Assembly (NCBI GenBank): GCA_017623675.1
Contig: JAGAOO010000083.1
Coordinates: forward strand, 28,714 to 92,713
Source: Lachnospiraceae bacterium
Lineage (GTDB): Bacteria > Bacillota > Clostridia > Lachnospirales > Lachnospiraceae
Direction of reading: 5' to 3'
Length of the DNA stretch: 64,000 nt
Of the stretch, positions 1-9,047 are shown in pieces. A program made the translations under genes and the position numbers. Every line of letters begins with the position of its first letter. The first letter of the stretch is position 1. The notes below the pieces were generated by a model that had not been told where the DNA came from, did no database searches, and saw nothing but the letters and a program-made list of their open reading frames with translations.

Positions 1-188
1 ATATTGTATTTCTCGTGATTGGAATTGAGAATCTGCTTATTGGGGTAAGTCATTGTTTTTCCGGAGGAATGATTCAGGATGGTGTCCTTGCATTTCGCTC
101 TTTGAATTTAATATGCGGTATCTTTATGATGATTATGAGCATTGTAATTGGAACCAGTCAAATGGGAAAGAAGGAAGAGGAGGAGTAG
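1..188 (+). CDS. C-terminal part of a membrane protein (5' end outside window)
   Basis: An open frame runs from the left edge to a TAG at 186-188 and encodes about 61 residues. Two hydrophobic stretches are visible, one at the edge and one near the C-terminus, followed by a short charged tail rich in lysine and glutamate (KKEEEE). This looks like the end of a small multi-pass membrane protein. The next gene, a small XRE regulator, starts 4 bases after the stop, so the two are very likely cotranscribed; membrane protein plus small XRE regulator is a common pairing in Clostridia. The family cannot be named from this fragment. Confidence 0.55.
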   Translation, partial: IVFLVIGIENLLIGVSHCFSGGMIQDGVLAFRSLNLICGIFMMIMSIVIGTSQMGKKEEEE

Positions 189-191
189 CCT

Positions 192-386
192 GTGAAGAAT
201 TTGAAATTGAAATCAGCACGTGCTGCTCTGGATTTATCGCAACAGGAATTGGCAGAGAAGGTTGGAGTATCAAGGCAGACAATTAATGCCATAGAAAAGG
301 GAGATTACAATCCTACTATTCAGTTGTGTAAAAGTATTTGCAAGGTGCTGGGAAAGACCTTGGATGAATTGTTTTGGGACGATTAA
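192..386 (+). CDS. Small XRE-family (Cro/CI-type) transcriptional regulator
   Basis: This 64-residue protein is almost entirely one helix-turn-helix domain. It shows the XRE signature: LSQQELAEKVGVSRQTINAIEKGDYNP, given here as its parts QQELAEKVGVSRQ (HTH) and INAIEKGDYNPT (recognition helix end), then a C-terminal helix ending in LDELFW. It matches the short stand-alone regulators that control an adjacent membrane protein. The start is GTG at 192, with a GGAGGAG run about 8 bases upstream inside the end of the preceding gene. The stop of the membrane protein lies 4 bases before it, which supports one operon. The target is unknown; autoregulation is the usual pattern. Confidence 0.85.
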   Translation: MKNLKLKSARAALDLSQQELAEKVGVSRQTINAIEKGDYNPTIQLCKSICKVLGKTLDELFWDD

Positions 387-513
387 TACTATATCGATGA
401 CGCAACAGACATCTAAGAATTGACAATTCCTCTAAATAGGTGTACGGTATATCATGTTCTATTTTATATAATAGACAACATATAGTTTGATAGAAAGATA
501 TGGAGGATGAATT

Positions 514-942
514 ATGAATTTAACAAAATTTGGTATTTCAGCAGCGTTGATTAGTGTCGTTGGTTATTTTGCAGGGTACGTAGGAATTGTACCAATGGTT
601 CTTCTTTTTATCTTCGCATTATATTCAGATGCGGACATTGTGGTTAAGAAGAATGTAACACAGGCAACCATTTTATCTATTTTCTTCAGCATAGTTGTAA
701 CAGTTTTAGCAGCTTGCAGCAGTGGATACATAGATTTTATCGGACTGTTTAGTGAGGCTTACAATGTATATAATGTGCTGAGTAAGTTGAATTTCTGTAG
801 CTGGCTGGTTACAATTTGTAACATTCTTGAATTTGCAGTAATGATTTATGCAGTTATTGCTTCGTTCAAAGGTAATGTAGTAAAATTACCGGTTATCAGC
901 AAGCTGGTAAATAAGCATTTCGGAGAAGAAAATGTTCAGTAA
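514..942 (+). CDS. Small multi-pass membrane protein of unknown function
   Basis: The protein has 142 residues with about four predicted membrane segments (roughly residues 7-35, 47-68, 93-118 as the clearest) and a short charged C-terminal tail. A good GGAGG lies 8 bases before the ATG. I do not recognise a named family. It stands alone: a weak TTGACA at 420-425 and a TATAAT at 467-472 lie upstream but are not correctly spaced with each other, and a strong terminator follows at 1031-1065. The hydrophobic pattern without enzyme motifs suggests a small membrane-embedded accessory protein. Confidence 0.6.
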   Translation: MNLTKFGISAALISVVGYFAGYVGIVPMVLLFIFALYSDADIVVKKNVTQATILSIFFSIVVTVLAACSSGYIDFIGLFSEAYNVYNVLSKLNFCSWLVTICNILEFAVMIYAVIASFKGNVVKLPVISKLVNKHFGEENVQ

Positions 943-982
943 ATTAGAAAAGTAAGAAGGTATAATTTAGAAAATTGTACCC

Positions 983-1011
983 TTGACTTTTGAAAAAATC
1001 ATTGATAAACT
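983..1011 (+). promoter_or_regulatory. Predicted sigma-A promoter upstream of the MATE gene
   Basis: TTGACT at 983-988 and TAAACT at 1006-1011 are separated by 17 bases. The expected start point lies just before the terminator hairpin at 1031-1065, so transcripts from here would have to pass it to reach the MATE gene. The -10 is a weak match. Confidence 0.4.
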
Positions 1012-1030
1012 TAGTAAGTCGAGTGGCTAA

Positions 1031-1065
1031 GGCGTAAATCCAGATAGGATTTACGCCTTTTTGTC
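1031..1065 (+). terminator. Rho-independent terminator
   Basis: A perfect 11-bp stem (GGCGTAAATCC / GGATTTACGCC) with a 5-base loop is followed by TTTTT. It can end transcripts of the 514-942 gene. It also sits between a predicted promoter and the MATE gene. Confidence 0.85.
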
Positions 1066-1129
1066 GTCTACTCGAAAAAATGGTTATGGCAGCTTTCCGA
1101 AAAAGTCTCCAAAGAGAAATGGAGGAAAC

Positions 1130-2533
1130 ATGAAAAAAGAAGAAACAACTAACAAAATGGGTACAAAGCCGATTCCTAATCTTTTGCTTTCTATGGGAAC
1201 CCCGATGATTTTGTCAATGATGATGCAGGCATTATATAACATTGTAGATAGTGCTTTTGTATCCAATATACCAGGTAATGGTGAGCAGGCATTAAATGCT
1301 TTAACACTGGCTTTTCCAGTACAGATGTTGATGGTAGCCTTGGGAATTGGAACCGGAGTAGGGGTAAATGCTTTATTGGCGAAAAGCCTGGGACAAGAGG
1401 ATGGAGAGAAGGTGAATCGAACCGCCGGTAATGGAGTGTTGCTTGCAGGAATCATCTATATTTTGTGCGTATTATTTGGAGTATTTGGTGTTGATGCTTA
1501 TGTGGGAACGCAGACAACCAATTCTCAAATCATTACTATGGCAGTGGAATATTTGAAAATCTGCTGTATCTTATCCTTTGGTATTGTATTCTTTTCGTTA
1601 TATGAAAAGATTTTACAGGCAACCGGACGTTCCCTGTTCTCTACAATTGCTCAAATTGCAGGAGCAGTCACGAATATTGTTCTGGATCCAATCTTCATTT
1701 ATGGTTTAATTGGCTGCCCGGAAATGGGTGTAAAGGGTGCTGCTTATGCAACTGTGATTGGACAAATTGTGTCAATGGTCGTTGCCTTGCTGTTCCATTT
1801 TATATGGAATAAAGAAATTAGTAATAAACTTATGTATTTGGTGCCATCAGGAAAAATTATATTAGGTATCTATTCCATCGGTCTGCCTGCAATTATTGCA
1901 CAGGCATTGATGTCCGTAATGACATATGGATTAAATGTAATTCTGGTAACCATAGATGAGGCAGTAGTAACGGCATATGGGTTATTTTACAAGATACAGC
2001 AGTTTATCTTATTTGCAGCGTTTGGTCTGCGTGATGCGATTACACCCGTAGTATCCTTTAATCATGGTATGAGGAGCAAAGAAAGAGTAAAAGAAGGAAT
2101 TCGATATGGAACGTTGTACACGCTGGTGATTATGGTATTGGGCTTGCTGCTGTTAGAACTTTTTGCAAAACCAATTTCAACCACTTTTGGTTTGTCCGGA
2201 GTCACACAGCAGTTTTGTATAGATGCAATGAGGATAGTATCCATTAGCTTTTTATTTGCAGGCGTGAACATAGCGTTCCAGGGTGTATTTCAAGCACTGG
2301 ATAGTGGATTCGAGTCGCTGGTTATTTCTATCTGTCGACAGTTCTTATTTGTACTGCCGGTGGCGTGGGGATTTGCACAGCTTGGAAAACAATCTACAGA
2401 CTGGATTTGGACGGTTTGGCTGACATTTCCGATAGCAGAAATTATTTCCTGTATCATATCGGTGCTTTTCATGAAGAGAATCATGGGAAAGAAAGTCAGT
2501 ACTGTGGAATTAGGAATCAATCTTTACATATAA
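1130..2533 (+). CDS. MATE-family multidrug/Na+ antiporter
   Basis: This is an integral membrane exporter of the MATE family, which expels cationic or aromatic compounds in exchange for Na+ or H+. The 467 residues match the usual family length, with about twelve membrane helices. The first MatE repeat has the typical opening (PIPNLLLSMGTPMILSMMMQ, ALYNIVDSAFVS) and the second begins near residue 245 (GIYSIGLPAIIAQALMSVMT). The start at 1130 is chosen because GGAGG lies just upstream; an in-frame TTG at 1061 would fall within the T-tract of the preceding terminator. The gene is alone on its strand. The substrate cannot be predicted. Confidence 0.9.
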   Translation: MKKEETTNKMGTKPIPNLLLSMGTPMILSMMMQALYNIVDSAFVSNIPGNGEQALNALTLAFPVQMLMVALGIGTGVGVNALLAKSLGQEDGEKVNRTAGNGVLLAGIIYILCVLFGVFGVDAYVGTQTTNSQIITMAVEYLKICCILSFGIVFFSLYEKILQATGRSLFSTIAQIAGAVTNIVLDPIFIYGLIGCPEMGVKGAAYATVIGQIVSMVVALLFHFIWNKEISNKLMYLVPSGKIILGIYSIGLPAIIAQALMSVMTYGLNVILVTIDEAVVTAYGLFYKIQQFILFAAFGLRDAITPVVSFNHGMRSKERVKEGIRYGTLYTLVIMVLGLLLLELFAKPISTTFGLSGVTQQFCIDAMRIVSISFLFAGVNIAFQGVFQALDSGFESLVISICRQFLFVLPVAWGFAQLGKQSTDWIWTVWLTFPIAEIISCIISVLFMKRIMGKKVSTVELGINLYI

Positions 2534-2647
2534 AACGGTGCTTTCTCTATACTCATATTTTACAAAGATATTACTGACAAATGATAGTGGAAAATGAACA
2601 ATAACTATATGCTTGATAGGTAGTGAGTGAAGAAAGGAAATAAGAAT

Positions 2648-4329
2648 ATGAATAAAAAGCAAGCATCCATTTTGACTGTCATTCAACATGCGTTGCGACA
2701 AAATCAAAGAATATTCTTTGGGATGTCGTTAGTATTTGTTTTGATAACAGGATATTTTTTGTGGAATCTAAAGGAAATTCAAAGAAAAAATGTAGAGATA
2801 CGAAATGTAGTTTACCAATTAGAAGTAGATAATCTTAATGAACAAAACAGTGTATTCAAACTGTGTTTGGCAACAGACCCGGAAGTAAGAAGCGAGTATT
2901 CGACAATGTGCGATACATACGATATAGAGATACAAAATCATTTGAAAACGCTGCGTCAGCATATGCCGAAAGGGAAGAGACGTTGAATCAGATACAATTG
3001 ACTCTTCAAAGTGCCTTACGGTCTAGGCAAATGGCAGTTTTGAATGGCAGCATTCATGGAGATGGGAGTGCTGCGTTAAAGTTACTAAATGAAGAATACT
3101 TACCTCAAATGCAGGAGGTAGATAGCTTGTGTCAGAATATGTCTCAAAGAGTTACCACTGAGTGTCAGAGAAAAATAGAACATATGGTAATTGTAATGAT
3201 AGGAACAATCATAGTATTAATATCAGTAATGATTGCTTTGATGATATATACCAGTCGCAAAAAGAAGAAAATACAATCCCTGATTCAAGTTCCTATTCAA
3301 GAAATAACAATTGCCATGCAAGAATTAGAACGAGGGAATTTGAACTATGAGAGTAATTATCACTCTGAAAATGAAATGGGACAATTGACAGATAGCGTTC
3401 GAAAGACTATGCATATTTTGCAAGGATATATTAGTAACATTGAACAAGTGCTTCATGCATTGGCAAAAAAGCAATACAACATAGAAAACACATATGAATA
3501 CACTGGAGATTTTTTGCGTATATCAAAGGCTCTGGATAGCATTGTTGATGGATTAAATGATACTATGTTTGAAATAACGGATTGTATGAATCGTGTTGAA
3601 GTAGCTGGAGATCAGGTAAATCAATCTTCCGTTAGCCTAGCACAGGATACAATGGATAATGCGGCGACAATTGAAGAATTGTCTGCGTCAATGGAGGAAA
3701 TTGTAATACAGGTGCAAGAAAATCTGCTTCAAATGAAAGCAGTCAATCAACAGGAACAAGAAATGACTCAACATGTAGAAGATTGTTGGGAGAGAATGCA
3801 TCGTTTGCAAGAGGTTATGGTGGAAACTGTAACTGCGACGGATTTGTTAAAAAACTTCATGAAGGATATGGATGATATTACAGCTCAGATTAATTTATTG
3901 TCCTTAAATGCGACTATTGAAGCAGCACGAGCCGGAGAAGCAGGTAGAGGTTTTGTTGTGGTGGCCGAAGAAATTAGAAAATTGTCTGCAAAAATAATGA
4001 TTGTTACGGGAAAATCAAAAAAGTATATACAAGATTGTATGGGAATGGTACAAACGGGAATGATGGAAATTCAAAATATGGGGGATGTGGTTTCTCAGAT
4101 TTTCGAACAAATACAGTCTATTCAGGAAAAGGTTGAGGCTACATCTGAAGTTTCGGATGCTCAACTTATGGAAATGCAGAATTTTGAAAAGGGTATTTCT
4201 GATATGGCTCAAGTTGTTCAAAATGATTCTGAATTAGCAGAAATGTTAGATGACCAGGCGGAAATTATGCGACAGTCAGTGGAAGCAATTTCTGTTAAAA
4301 TACAGGAATTTCAATTGCGTACGGTCTAA
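2648..4329 (+). pseudogene. Methyl-accepting chemotaxis protein gene split by a frameshift
   Basis: Two overlapping frames together make one chemoreceptor of about 560 residues. The first (ATG 2648, AGGAA upstream) encodes a short cytoplasmic start, one membrane segment and half of a four-helix-bundle sensor, and stops at 2984-2986. The second continues in the -1 frame: rest of the sensor, a second membrane segment (about 3180-3255), a HAMP region ([20 protein letters not shown]) and the signalling hairpin ([39 protein letters not shown]). The switch most plausibly falls near 2965-2980, around CCGAAAGGGAAGAG. The downstream frame has an ATG at 2863 but would lack its first membrane segment. 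The tip has I for the usual T and S for A in the normally strict NLLALNA motif. Frameshift mutation or sequencing error are both possible. Confidence 0.8.
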
Positions 4330-4359
4330 AACTAAATCATTTGAAGTAGTGTTAAAAGC

Positions 4360-4405
4360 TTAGCCTGCCCTAAACGATTGTGAGTTGGTTTTGAGAGCAG
4401 GCTAA
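4360..4405. terminator. Inverted repeat between convergent genes, possible bidirectional terminator
   Basis: TTAGCCTGC (4360-4368) and GCAGGCTAA (4397-4405) form a 9-bp stem with a 28-base loop, placed between the rightward chemoreceptor gene and the leftward fabF-like gene. On the minus strand the stem is followed by GCTTTT; on the plus strand the T-run is poor. Confidence 0.55.
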
Positions 4406-4430
4406 TAATATATATGTTTAAGAACCGGTA

Positions 4431-5684
4431 TTAAATATATTTTTGCAATAAAATGCTGGAATTTTGACCGCCGAATCCGAATGCATTGGACATTGCAATA
4501 TTTACAGTTTGTTTTCTCGCTGTATTTGGAACATAATCTAAATCGCATTCCGGGTCCGGTGTTTCCAGATTCAGAGTCGGAGGAACAATTCCCTCCTGAA
4601 TGGCTTTTACACAGGCAATGGTTTCCGTGATTCCGCCTGCTCCCATCATATGACCGGTAGAACCCTTGGTAGAAGAGATTGCAAGCTTAGAAGCATGCTC
4701 TCCAAATAATGTCTTAATTGCCTTAGTTTCAATAATATCACCCTTTGGTGTTGAGGTTCCATGGGTATTAATATAATCTACATCCTCGATGGAGATGCCG
4801 GCTTTTTCAATACAATGCCGCATACAGAAAACTGCACCAATTCCATCCGGATGAGGAGAGGTTACGTGATAACCGTCTGTACTGTTTGCCCAGCCGATGA
4901 TGGAGGCATGGATATGAGCATTTCGTTTCTTGGCATGCTCCTCTGTTTCAATGATAATACATCCGCCACCTTCGCCCATAACAAATCCGTCTCTGGTAGC
5001 ATCGAAAGGTCGGCTGGCTGTTTCCGGTGAATCATTTCGTGTAGACAGGGCATGAGCAGAAGCCAAACCCATAATTGTTAACGGAGAAGTTGCGGCTTCT
5101 GCACCCACACATACCACCACATCAGCTTCACCGCTGTTTAGTAACATGATTCCCGTAGAAAGTGCATCGGCACCGGAAGAACAGGCGGTACTTACTGTTA
5201 GACTTGGCCCATGAAATTCCTTTGCAATGGCAATTTGAGCCGCAGCAATATTTCCGATGATTTTCGGTACGAATCTTGGACTGACTTTGGAATGCAGTCC
5301 TGCACTAATGCCATGCTGGGTTTCCGCAATGGTTCCAATACCGGAAAAAGCAGTGCCTACCACAACGCCGATTCGCTCTGAAGATACAGGGCGGTCTTCC
5401 GGCTGTTCCTGATTTAATCCGGCATCGGTTAAGGCTTCATCTGCAGCAACATAACCGTATTGCATGAAAAGGTCCATTTCTTTTGTTAATTTCTTTGGAA
5501 TATAATCGGTTGCTTCAAAATCTTTTACCTCAGCAGCAATCTGTACAGGCAGGTCTGTGGTATCAAAACGAGTGATACGTCCGATTCCATGTACACCGGT
5601 GATTAATCCTTTCCAATAATTGTCTACACCAATTCCGACAGGAGTGACAGCACCCATACCGGTAATTACGATTTTGTTATTCAT
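4431..5684 (-). CDS. 3-oxoacyl-ACP synthase II (FabF-type), second paralogue
   Basis: The 417 residues form a complete condensing enzyme of the KAS II family, which extends acyl-ACP with malonyl-ACP. The catalytic triad is visible: cysteine in STACSSG, histidine in NTHGTSTPKGD and histidine in STKGSTGHMMGAGG. It ends in the family's GFGGQNSSILL motif. The start (5684) has GGGAG upstream. It lies 32 bp behind an acyl-CoA synthetase on the same strand and diverges from the main fab operon, which contains its own fabF (12725-13963). The two paralogues differ around the active site (TACSSG here, TACASG there). It may serve elongation of imported or special acyl chains, but that is inference. Confidence 0.9.
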   Translation of the reverse strand: MNNKIVITGMGAVTPVGIGVDNYWKGLITGVHGIGRITRFDTTDLPVQIAAEVKDFEATDYIPKKLTKEMDLFMQYGYVAADEALTDAGLNQEQPEDRPVSSERIGVVVGTAFSGIGTIAETQHGISAGLHSKVSPRFVPKIIGNIAAAQIAIAKEFHGPSLTVSTACSSGADALSTGIMLLNSGEADVVVCVGAEAATSPLTIMGLASAHALSTRNDSPETASRPFDATRDGFVMGEGGGCIIIETEEHAKKRNAHIHASIIGWANSTDGYHVTSPHPDGIGAVFCMRHCIEKAGISIEDVDYINTHGTSTPKGDIIETKAIKTLFGEHASKLAISSTKGSTGHMMGAGGITETIACVKAIQEGIVPPTLNLETPDPECDLDYVPNTARKQTVNIAMSNAFGFGGQNSSILLQKYI

Positions 5685-5716
5685 ACATCTTCTCCCTGAA
5701 TACCCTTCTTTTAATA

Positions 5717-7414
5717 TTAATTATTGTTATCGTTTTTGGCCCAATCTTTTTCTTTGATTTCTACACGACGGATTTTCCCACTAACAGTTTTTGGCAGCTC
5801 TTTCACAAACTCAATTACCTTTGGACGCTTATAGGAGGCAAGGTTGGATTTAAAGAATTTAACCATTTCTTTCTTCAAAGCGTCTGTAGGTTCTGTGTCT
5901 TCTGTCAAAACAACACTGGCTTTGATAGCCTGACCGCGCATTGGGTCAGGAACAGAGGTTACGGCACATTCAACAACATATGGCAGCTTCATAATTTCGT
6001 TTTCAATCTCAAATGGACCAACACGATAGCCAGTAGACTTGATTACATCATCTACACGACCAACATACCATAAATATCCATCCTCGTCCATATAAGCGGT
6101 ATCTCCGGTATGGTAATACCCATTATAATATACGGATTCTGTCCGTTTTTCGTCTAAATAGTAGCCCAGGAACAAGCCTTCCGGTACCCGTTCCTTCACG
6201 CTGATAACAATTTCACCGGTTTCCCCTGTGTCACAAATACTTTCATCCGGACGCATGACCTGAACGGTATATTGAGGACTTGGTTTTCCCATAGAGCCCG
6301 GTTTTGGCTCCATGCCTTCCAGATTACCGATGGTTAACGTGGTTTCTGTCTGTCCAAAACCTTCCATTATCTTCATGCCGGTAGCTTTATAGAATTTCTC
6401 GTATATTTCAGGGTTCAATGCTTCCCCGGCAGTCGTAACATTCTGTAAGGAAGATAAGTCGAACTTATCCAGCTTCATGTGAACCATTACCCGATAAACA
6501 GTTGGTGGAGCACAGAATGTAGTAATCTTATATTTTTGAATCATTTTCAATACTTCACTGGCATAAAATTCGTCAAAGTCATAGGTAAAGACAGCCGCTT
6601 CGCAGAGCCATTGACCATATAACTTGCCCCAAAGAGCTTTGCCCCATCCGGTGTCACTGATAGTAAAATGAATACCATCCGGATCTACCTGCTGCCAGTA
6701 TTTTGCAGTAATGTAATGTCCTAACGCATATTTATAGCTGTGTGCCGCAATCTTTGGATACGAAGTCGTACCGGAGGTGAAGAACATAAGCATTGGATCA
6801 TCACCACCCGGAACTTGAGAAGGCTTCTTAAAATCAGAAGAGAAGAACCGGATATCTCGATTGAAGTTGCTCCATCCCTTCAGAGTGGTAGAACCAACCA
6901 TAATCTTTGCCTTCAAACCGTCATAGGTTCTGGAGGCTTTTTCCACTTCCTGGGCTACCTTTCCATCAGAAGTGCAAAGAACCGCATTAATCTTTCCGGC
7001 CTTAAACCGATATTCGAAATCCTTCTTAACAAGCAGATTCGTAGCAGGAATTGCAATGGCACCAATCTTATGAAGGGCAAGAATTGTAAACCAGAATTGG
7101 TAGTGACGTTTTAATACCAGCATAACACGGTCGCCGCGTTTAATGCCCAGATAGCGAAAATAGTTGGCTGCCTTGTTGGAATAAACCATCATATCCCGGA
7201 ATGTAATCCGGCGTTCTTTTCCATCACTGGAAATATGAAGCATTGCTAATTTGTCAGGCTTTGTACGGCCTAAAACATCTACTACGTCATAGGCAAAATT
7301 AAAATGCTCATCATTGTGAAAGGCGATGCCGTTTAATACACCATTTTCATCCTTAGAAGTTGAAATAAACTTGCCGGCAATTCCGGTTTCCGGTTGTAAT
7401 TGTGAATTGCTCAT
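5717..7414 (-). CDS. AMP-forming acyl-CoA synthetase (acetyl/medium-chain type)
   Basis: A 565-residue adenylate-forming enzyme that activates a carboxylic acid with ATP and transfers it to CoA. Seen in order: the nucleotide-binding loop FFTSGTTSYPK, the GEAL and GFGQTETT motifs, YHTGD, the hinge GRVDDVIKSTGYRVGPFEIE and the C-terminal PKTVSGKIRR with the catalytic lysine. The length and the WGKALWGKLYGQWLCEA segment resemble the medium-chain acyl-CoA synthetase group rather than acetyl-CoA synthetase. In the loop the usual TTGxPK glycine is serine. ATG 7414 is preferred over 7420 because AAAGGG lies 7 bases before it. It is followed by fabF on the same strand, suggesting use of activated exogenous acids in lipid synthesis. 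Confidence 0.9.
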   Translation of the reverse strand: MSNSQLQPETGIAGKFISTSKDENGVLNGIAFHNDEHFNFAYDVVDVLGRTKPDKLAMLHISSDGKERRITFRDMMVYSNKAANYFRYLGIKRGDRVMLVLKRHYQFWFTILALHKIGAIAIPATNLLVKKDFEYRFKAGKINAVLCTSDGKVAQEVEKASRTYDGLKAKIMVGSTTLKGWSNFNRDIRFFSSDFKKPSQVPGGDDPMLMFFTSGTTSYPKIAAHSYKYALGHYITAKYWQQVDPDGIHFTISDTGWGKALWGKLYGQWLCEAAVFTYDFDEFYASEVLKMIQKYKITTFCAPPTVYRVMVHMKLDKFDLSSLQNVTTAGEALNPEIYEKFYKATGMKIMEGFGQTETTLTIGNLEGMEPKPGSMGKPSPQYTVQVMRPDESICDTGETGEIVISVKERVPEGLFLGYYLDEKRTESVYYNGYYHTGDTAYMDEDGYLWYVGRVDDVIKSTGYRVGPFEIENEIMKLPYVVECAVTSVPDPMRGQAIKASVVLTEDTEPTDALKKEMVKFFKSNLASYKRPKVIEFVKELPKTVSGKIRRVEIKEKDWAKNDNNN

Positions 7415-7513
7415 ATTCATACCCTTTCTTATCTTTTCTTTATATATATTGTCAGAATAATCAAATGAAATTGTTTTTTTGTCTAGAAAAAATAGTTTGA
7501 CAAAATTTTACAT

Positions 7514-7530
7514 GTAGTTTTCAAAACTAC
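7514..7530. promoter_or_regulatory. Perfect 17-bp palindrome, candidate FabT-type operator
   Basis: GTAGTTTTCAAAACTAC is a perfect dyad around a central base, in the 364-bp divergent region between the acyl-CoA synthetase and acpP. A related imperfect dyad lies in front of fabH (14984-15004), sharing GTnGTTTT on the left. The MarR/FabT gene of the same cluster is the obvious candidate binder. The rest of this region is AT-rich and holds an isolated half site (AAGTGGTATTT at 7570-7580) and the acpP promoter. Confidence 0.6.
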
Positions 7531-7683
7531 GTACCTTTTTCTATGGTAAATTGTTATACAGAAAATGTCAAGTGGTATTTCATTAAAATATTGAAGCAAA
7601 TTTGAACTTTTTATGAACAAAAAGAAAACGAAAAAGAACAGGAAAAATAAAGGAAAAAACTTGAAAAAAAATGAATAAATCAG

Positions 7684-7711
7684 TTGACAAACAGGGAATA
7701 CTTGCTACAAT
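7684..7711 (+). promoter_or_regulatory. Sigma-A promoter of the acpP-fab operon
   Basis: TTGACA (7684-7689), a 16-base spacer and TACAAT (7706-7711). The ribosome binding site AAAGGAG precedes the acpP ATG by 8 bases. The expected transcript start is about 60 bases before acpP. Confidence 0.75.
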
Positions 7712-7778
7712 ATACTTGGTTAGAAAATTAAAAAAATTTAACTAAAAAAATGGAAGTAATGGAAAAGGAGAAACTACT

Positions 7779-8006
7779 ATGTTCGAAACAATCAAAAAGG
7801 TTATTGCTGATACTTTAAGCTGTGATGAGGATAAGATCACATTAGAAGCATCATTAACAGATGATTTAGGTGCAGATTCCTTAGACGCTGTAGAATTAGG
7901 TATGGCTATTGAAGAAGAAACTGGTGTTGCTATTGCAGACGAAGATCTTCCAAATATGAAGACAGTTAAGGATTTAGTAGACTACGTTACTGCTCATCAG
8001 GAGTAA
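7779..8006 (+). CDS. acpP: Acyl carrier protein
   Basis: A 75-residue acidic protein that carries growing acyl chains on a phosphopantetheine arm. The attachment motif [10 protein letters not shown] is intact, with the modified serine at residue 34, and the helix after it ([20 protein letters not shown]) is the usual partner-recognition helix. Length and composition are standard. It is the first gene of the fatty acid synthesis operon, with a strong promoter and ribosome binding site, which fits the high level at which this protein is needed. Confidence 0.97.
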   Translation: MFETIKKVIADTLSCDEDKITLEASLTDDLGADSLDAVELGMAIEEETGVAIADEDLPNMKTVKDLVDYVTAHQE

Positions 8007-8114
8007 TTGTAACGCTATTAGCTGAGAAAGACAGGTATATATGAATCGCGTACATATCAGGGATTTGTGTATGCCTGTTTCTTTTATGGCTATCTTAGAA
8101 GTGGAGTGATGAAA

Positions 8115-9047
8115 ATGGGTTTGTTAGGTAAGACAAAAGCAGAATTAGCAAAATATGCAACTGTTTTAAAACATTCTGAAAAAGAAGCGGCAGAATTGAA
8201 TGATGATTTTGAGCCGGCAGTGGTAAAGGAAAAGTCGGAGAAGCCGAAAACAGAGGATGGTGTGGTAGAAATGATTACCTGTTCCTCATGTAAAAAGGAA
8301 ATCCCGGCTGGTTTAATGAAAAAGAATTTATGCGTGTGTCCGGAGTGTGGAGCTCACAATAAGATTTCTGCAGCCCGTCGTGTCAGAAGTATGGTGGATC
8401 CCGGTACATTCAGAAAGCTTAAGTGTAAGGTGCCGTTTGTAAATCCACTGGATTATCCGGATTATGAAGAAAAGATAACAAAATTACAGGAGAAGACCGG
8501 TTTGGAAGAAGGTGTTCTCATTGGTGTTGGTGAAATAATGGGTCAGAAAGCGATGATTGCAGTTATGGGAAGTGAGTTCCTGATGGGAAGCATGGGTATC
8601 GCTTTAGGAGAGAAAGTAACGTATGCCTTTGAAGTGGCAGATAAGAATAAATTACCGGTTGTTATGTTTACCGCCAGTGGTGGTGCCAGAATGCAGGAGG
8701 GAATCCTTTCCTTAATGCAGATGGCAAAAACCAGTGCGGCAGTTCAGCGTTTTAGCGAGCATGGAGGCTTATATGTGGTATGTCTCACTCATCCGACTAC
8801 GGGTGGTGTAAGTGCCAGCTTTGCAACGTTAGGTGATATTACATTAGCAGAGCCGGGGGCGTTAATCGGATTTGCCGGTCCTCGAGTAATTGAACAGACA
8901 ATCGGACAGAAATTGCCGGAAGGCTTTCAGCGGGCGGAATATCTGGAAAGCCATGGTTTTGTTGACCAGATAGTGCCAAGGAATGAAATGCGGGAAGTGG
9001 TTGGTCAGATTTTGAAGCTTCATGAGAGAAAGAGGTGGTCATTATGA
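8115..9047 (+). CDS. accD: Acetyl-CoA carboxylase carboxyltransferase subunit beta
   Basis: With AccA this subunit transfers the carboxyl group from biotin to acetyl-CoA to make malonyl-CoA. The N-terminal four-cysteine zinc ribbon is present (C56, C59, C75, C78), followed by the carboxyltransferase domain with SGGARMQEGILSLMQMAKTS and GGVSASFATLGDI. ATG 8115 is chosen because GGAG lies at a proper distance; an upstream in-frame start would add 16 unrelated residues. The gene overlaps accA by 4 bases (ATGA). The biotin carboxyl carrier (accB) and biotin carboxylase (accC) genes often found between such fab genes are absent from the window. Confidence 0.95.
   Translation: MGLLGKTKAELAKYATVLKHSEKEAAELNDDFEPAVVKEKSEKPKTEDGVVEMITCSSCKKEIPAGLMKKNLCVCPECGAHNKISAARRVRSMVDPGTFRKLKCKVPFVNPLDYPDYEEKITKLQEKTGLEEGVLIGVGEIMGQKAMIAVMGSEFLMGSMGIALGEKVTYAFEVADKNKLPVVMFTASGGARMQEGILSLMQMAKTSAAVQRFSEHGGLYVVCLTHPTTGGVSASFATLGDITLAEPGALIGFAGPRVIEQTIGQKLPEGFQRAEYLESHGFVDQIVPRNEMREVVGQILKLHERKRWSL

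Noticed and set aside
1061-1129. Longer start of the MATE gene at TTG 1061
   Set aside because: The TTG lies in the T-tract of a terminator and the extra 23 residues are not membrane-protein-like; GGAGG supports 1130.
2955-2986. Programmed -1 frameshift in the chemoreceptor gene
   Set aside because: The site AAAGGGAAGAG is not a standard slippery heptamer, no stimulatory structure was recognised, and chemoreceptors are not known to use recoding. Mutation or read error is simpler.
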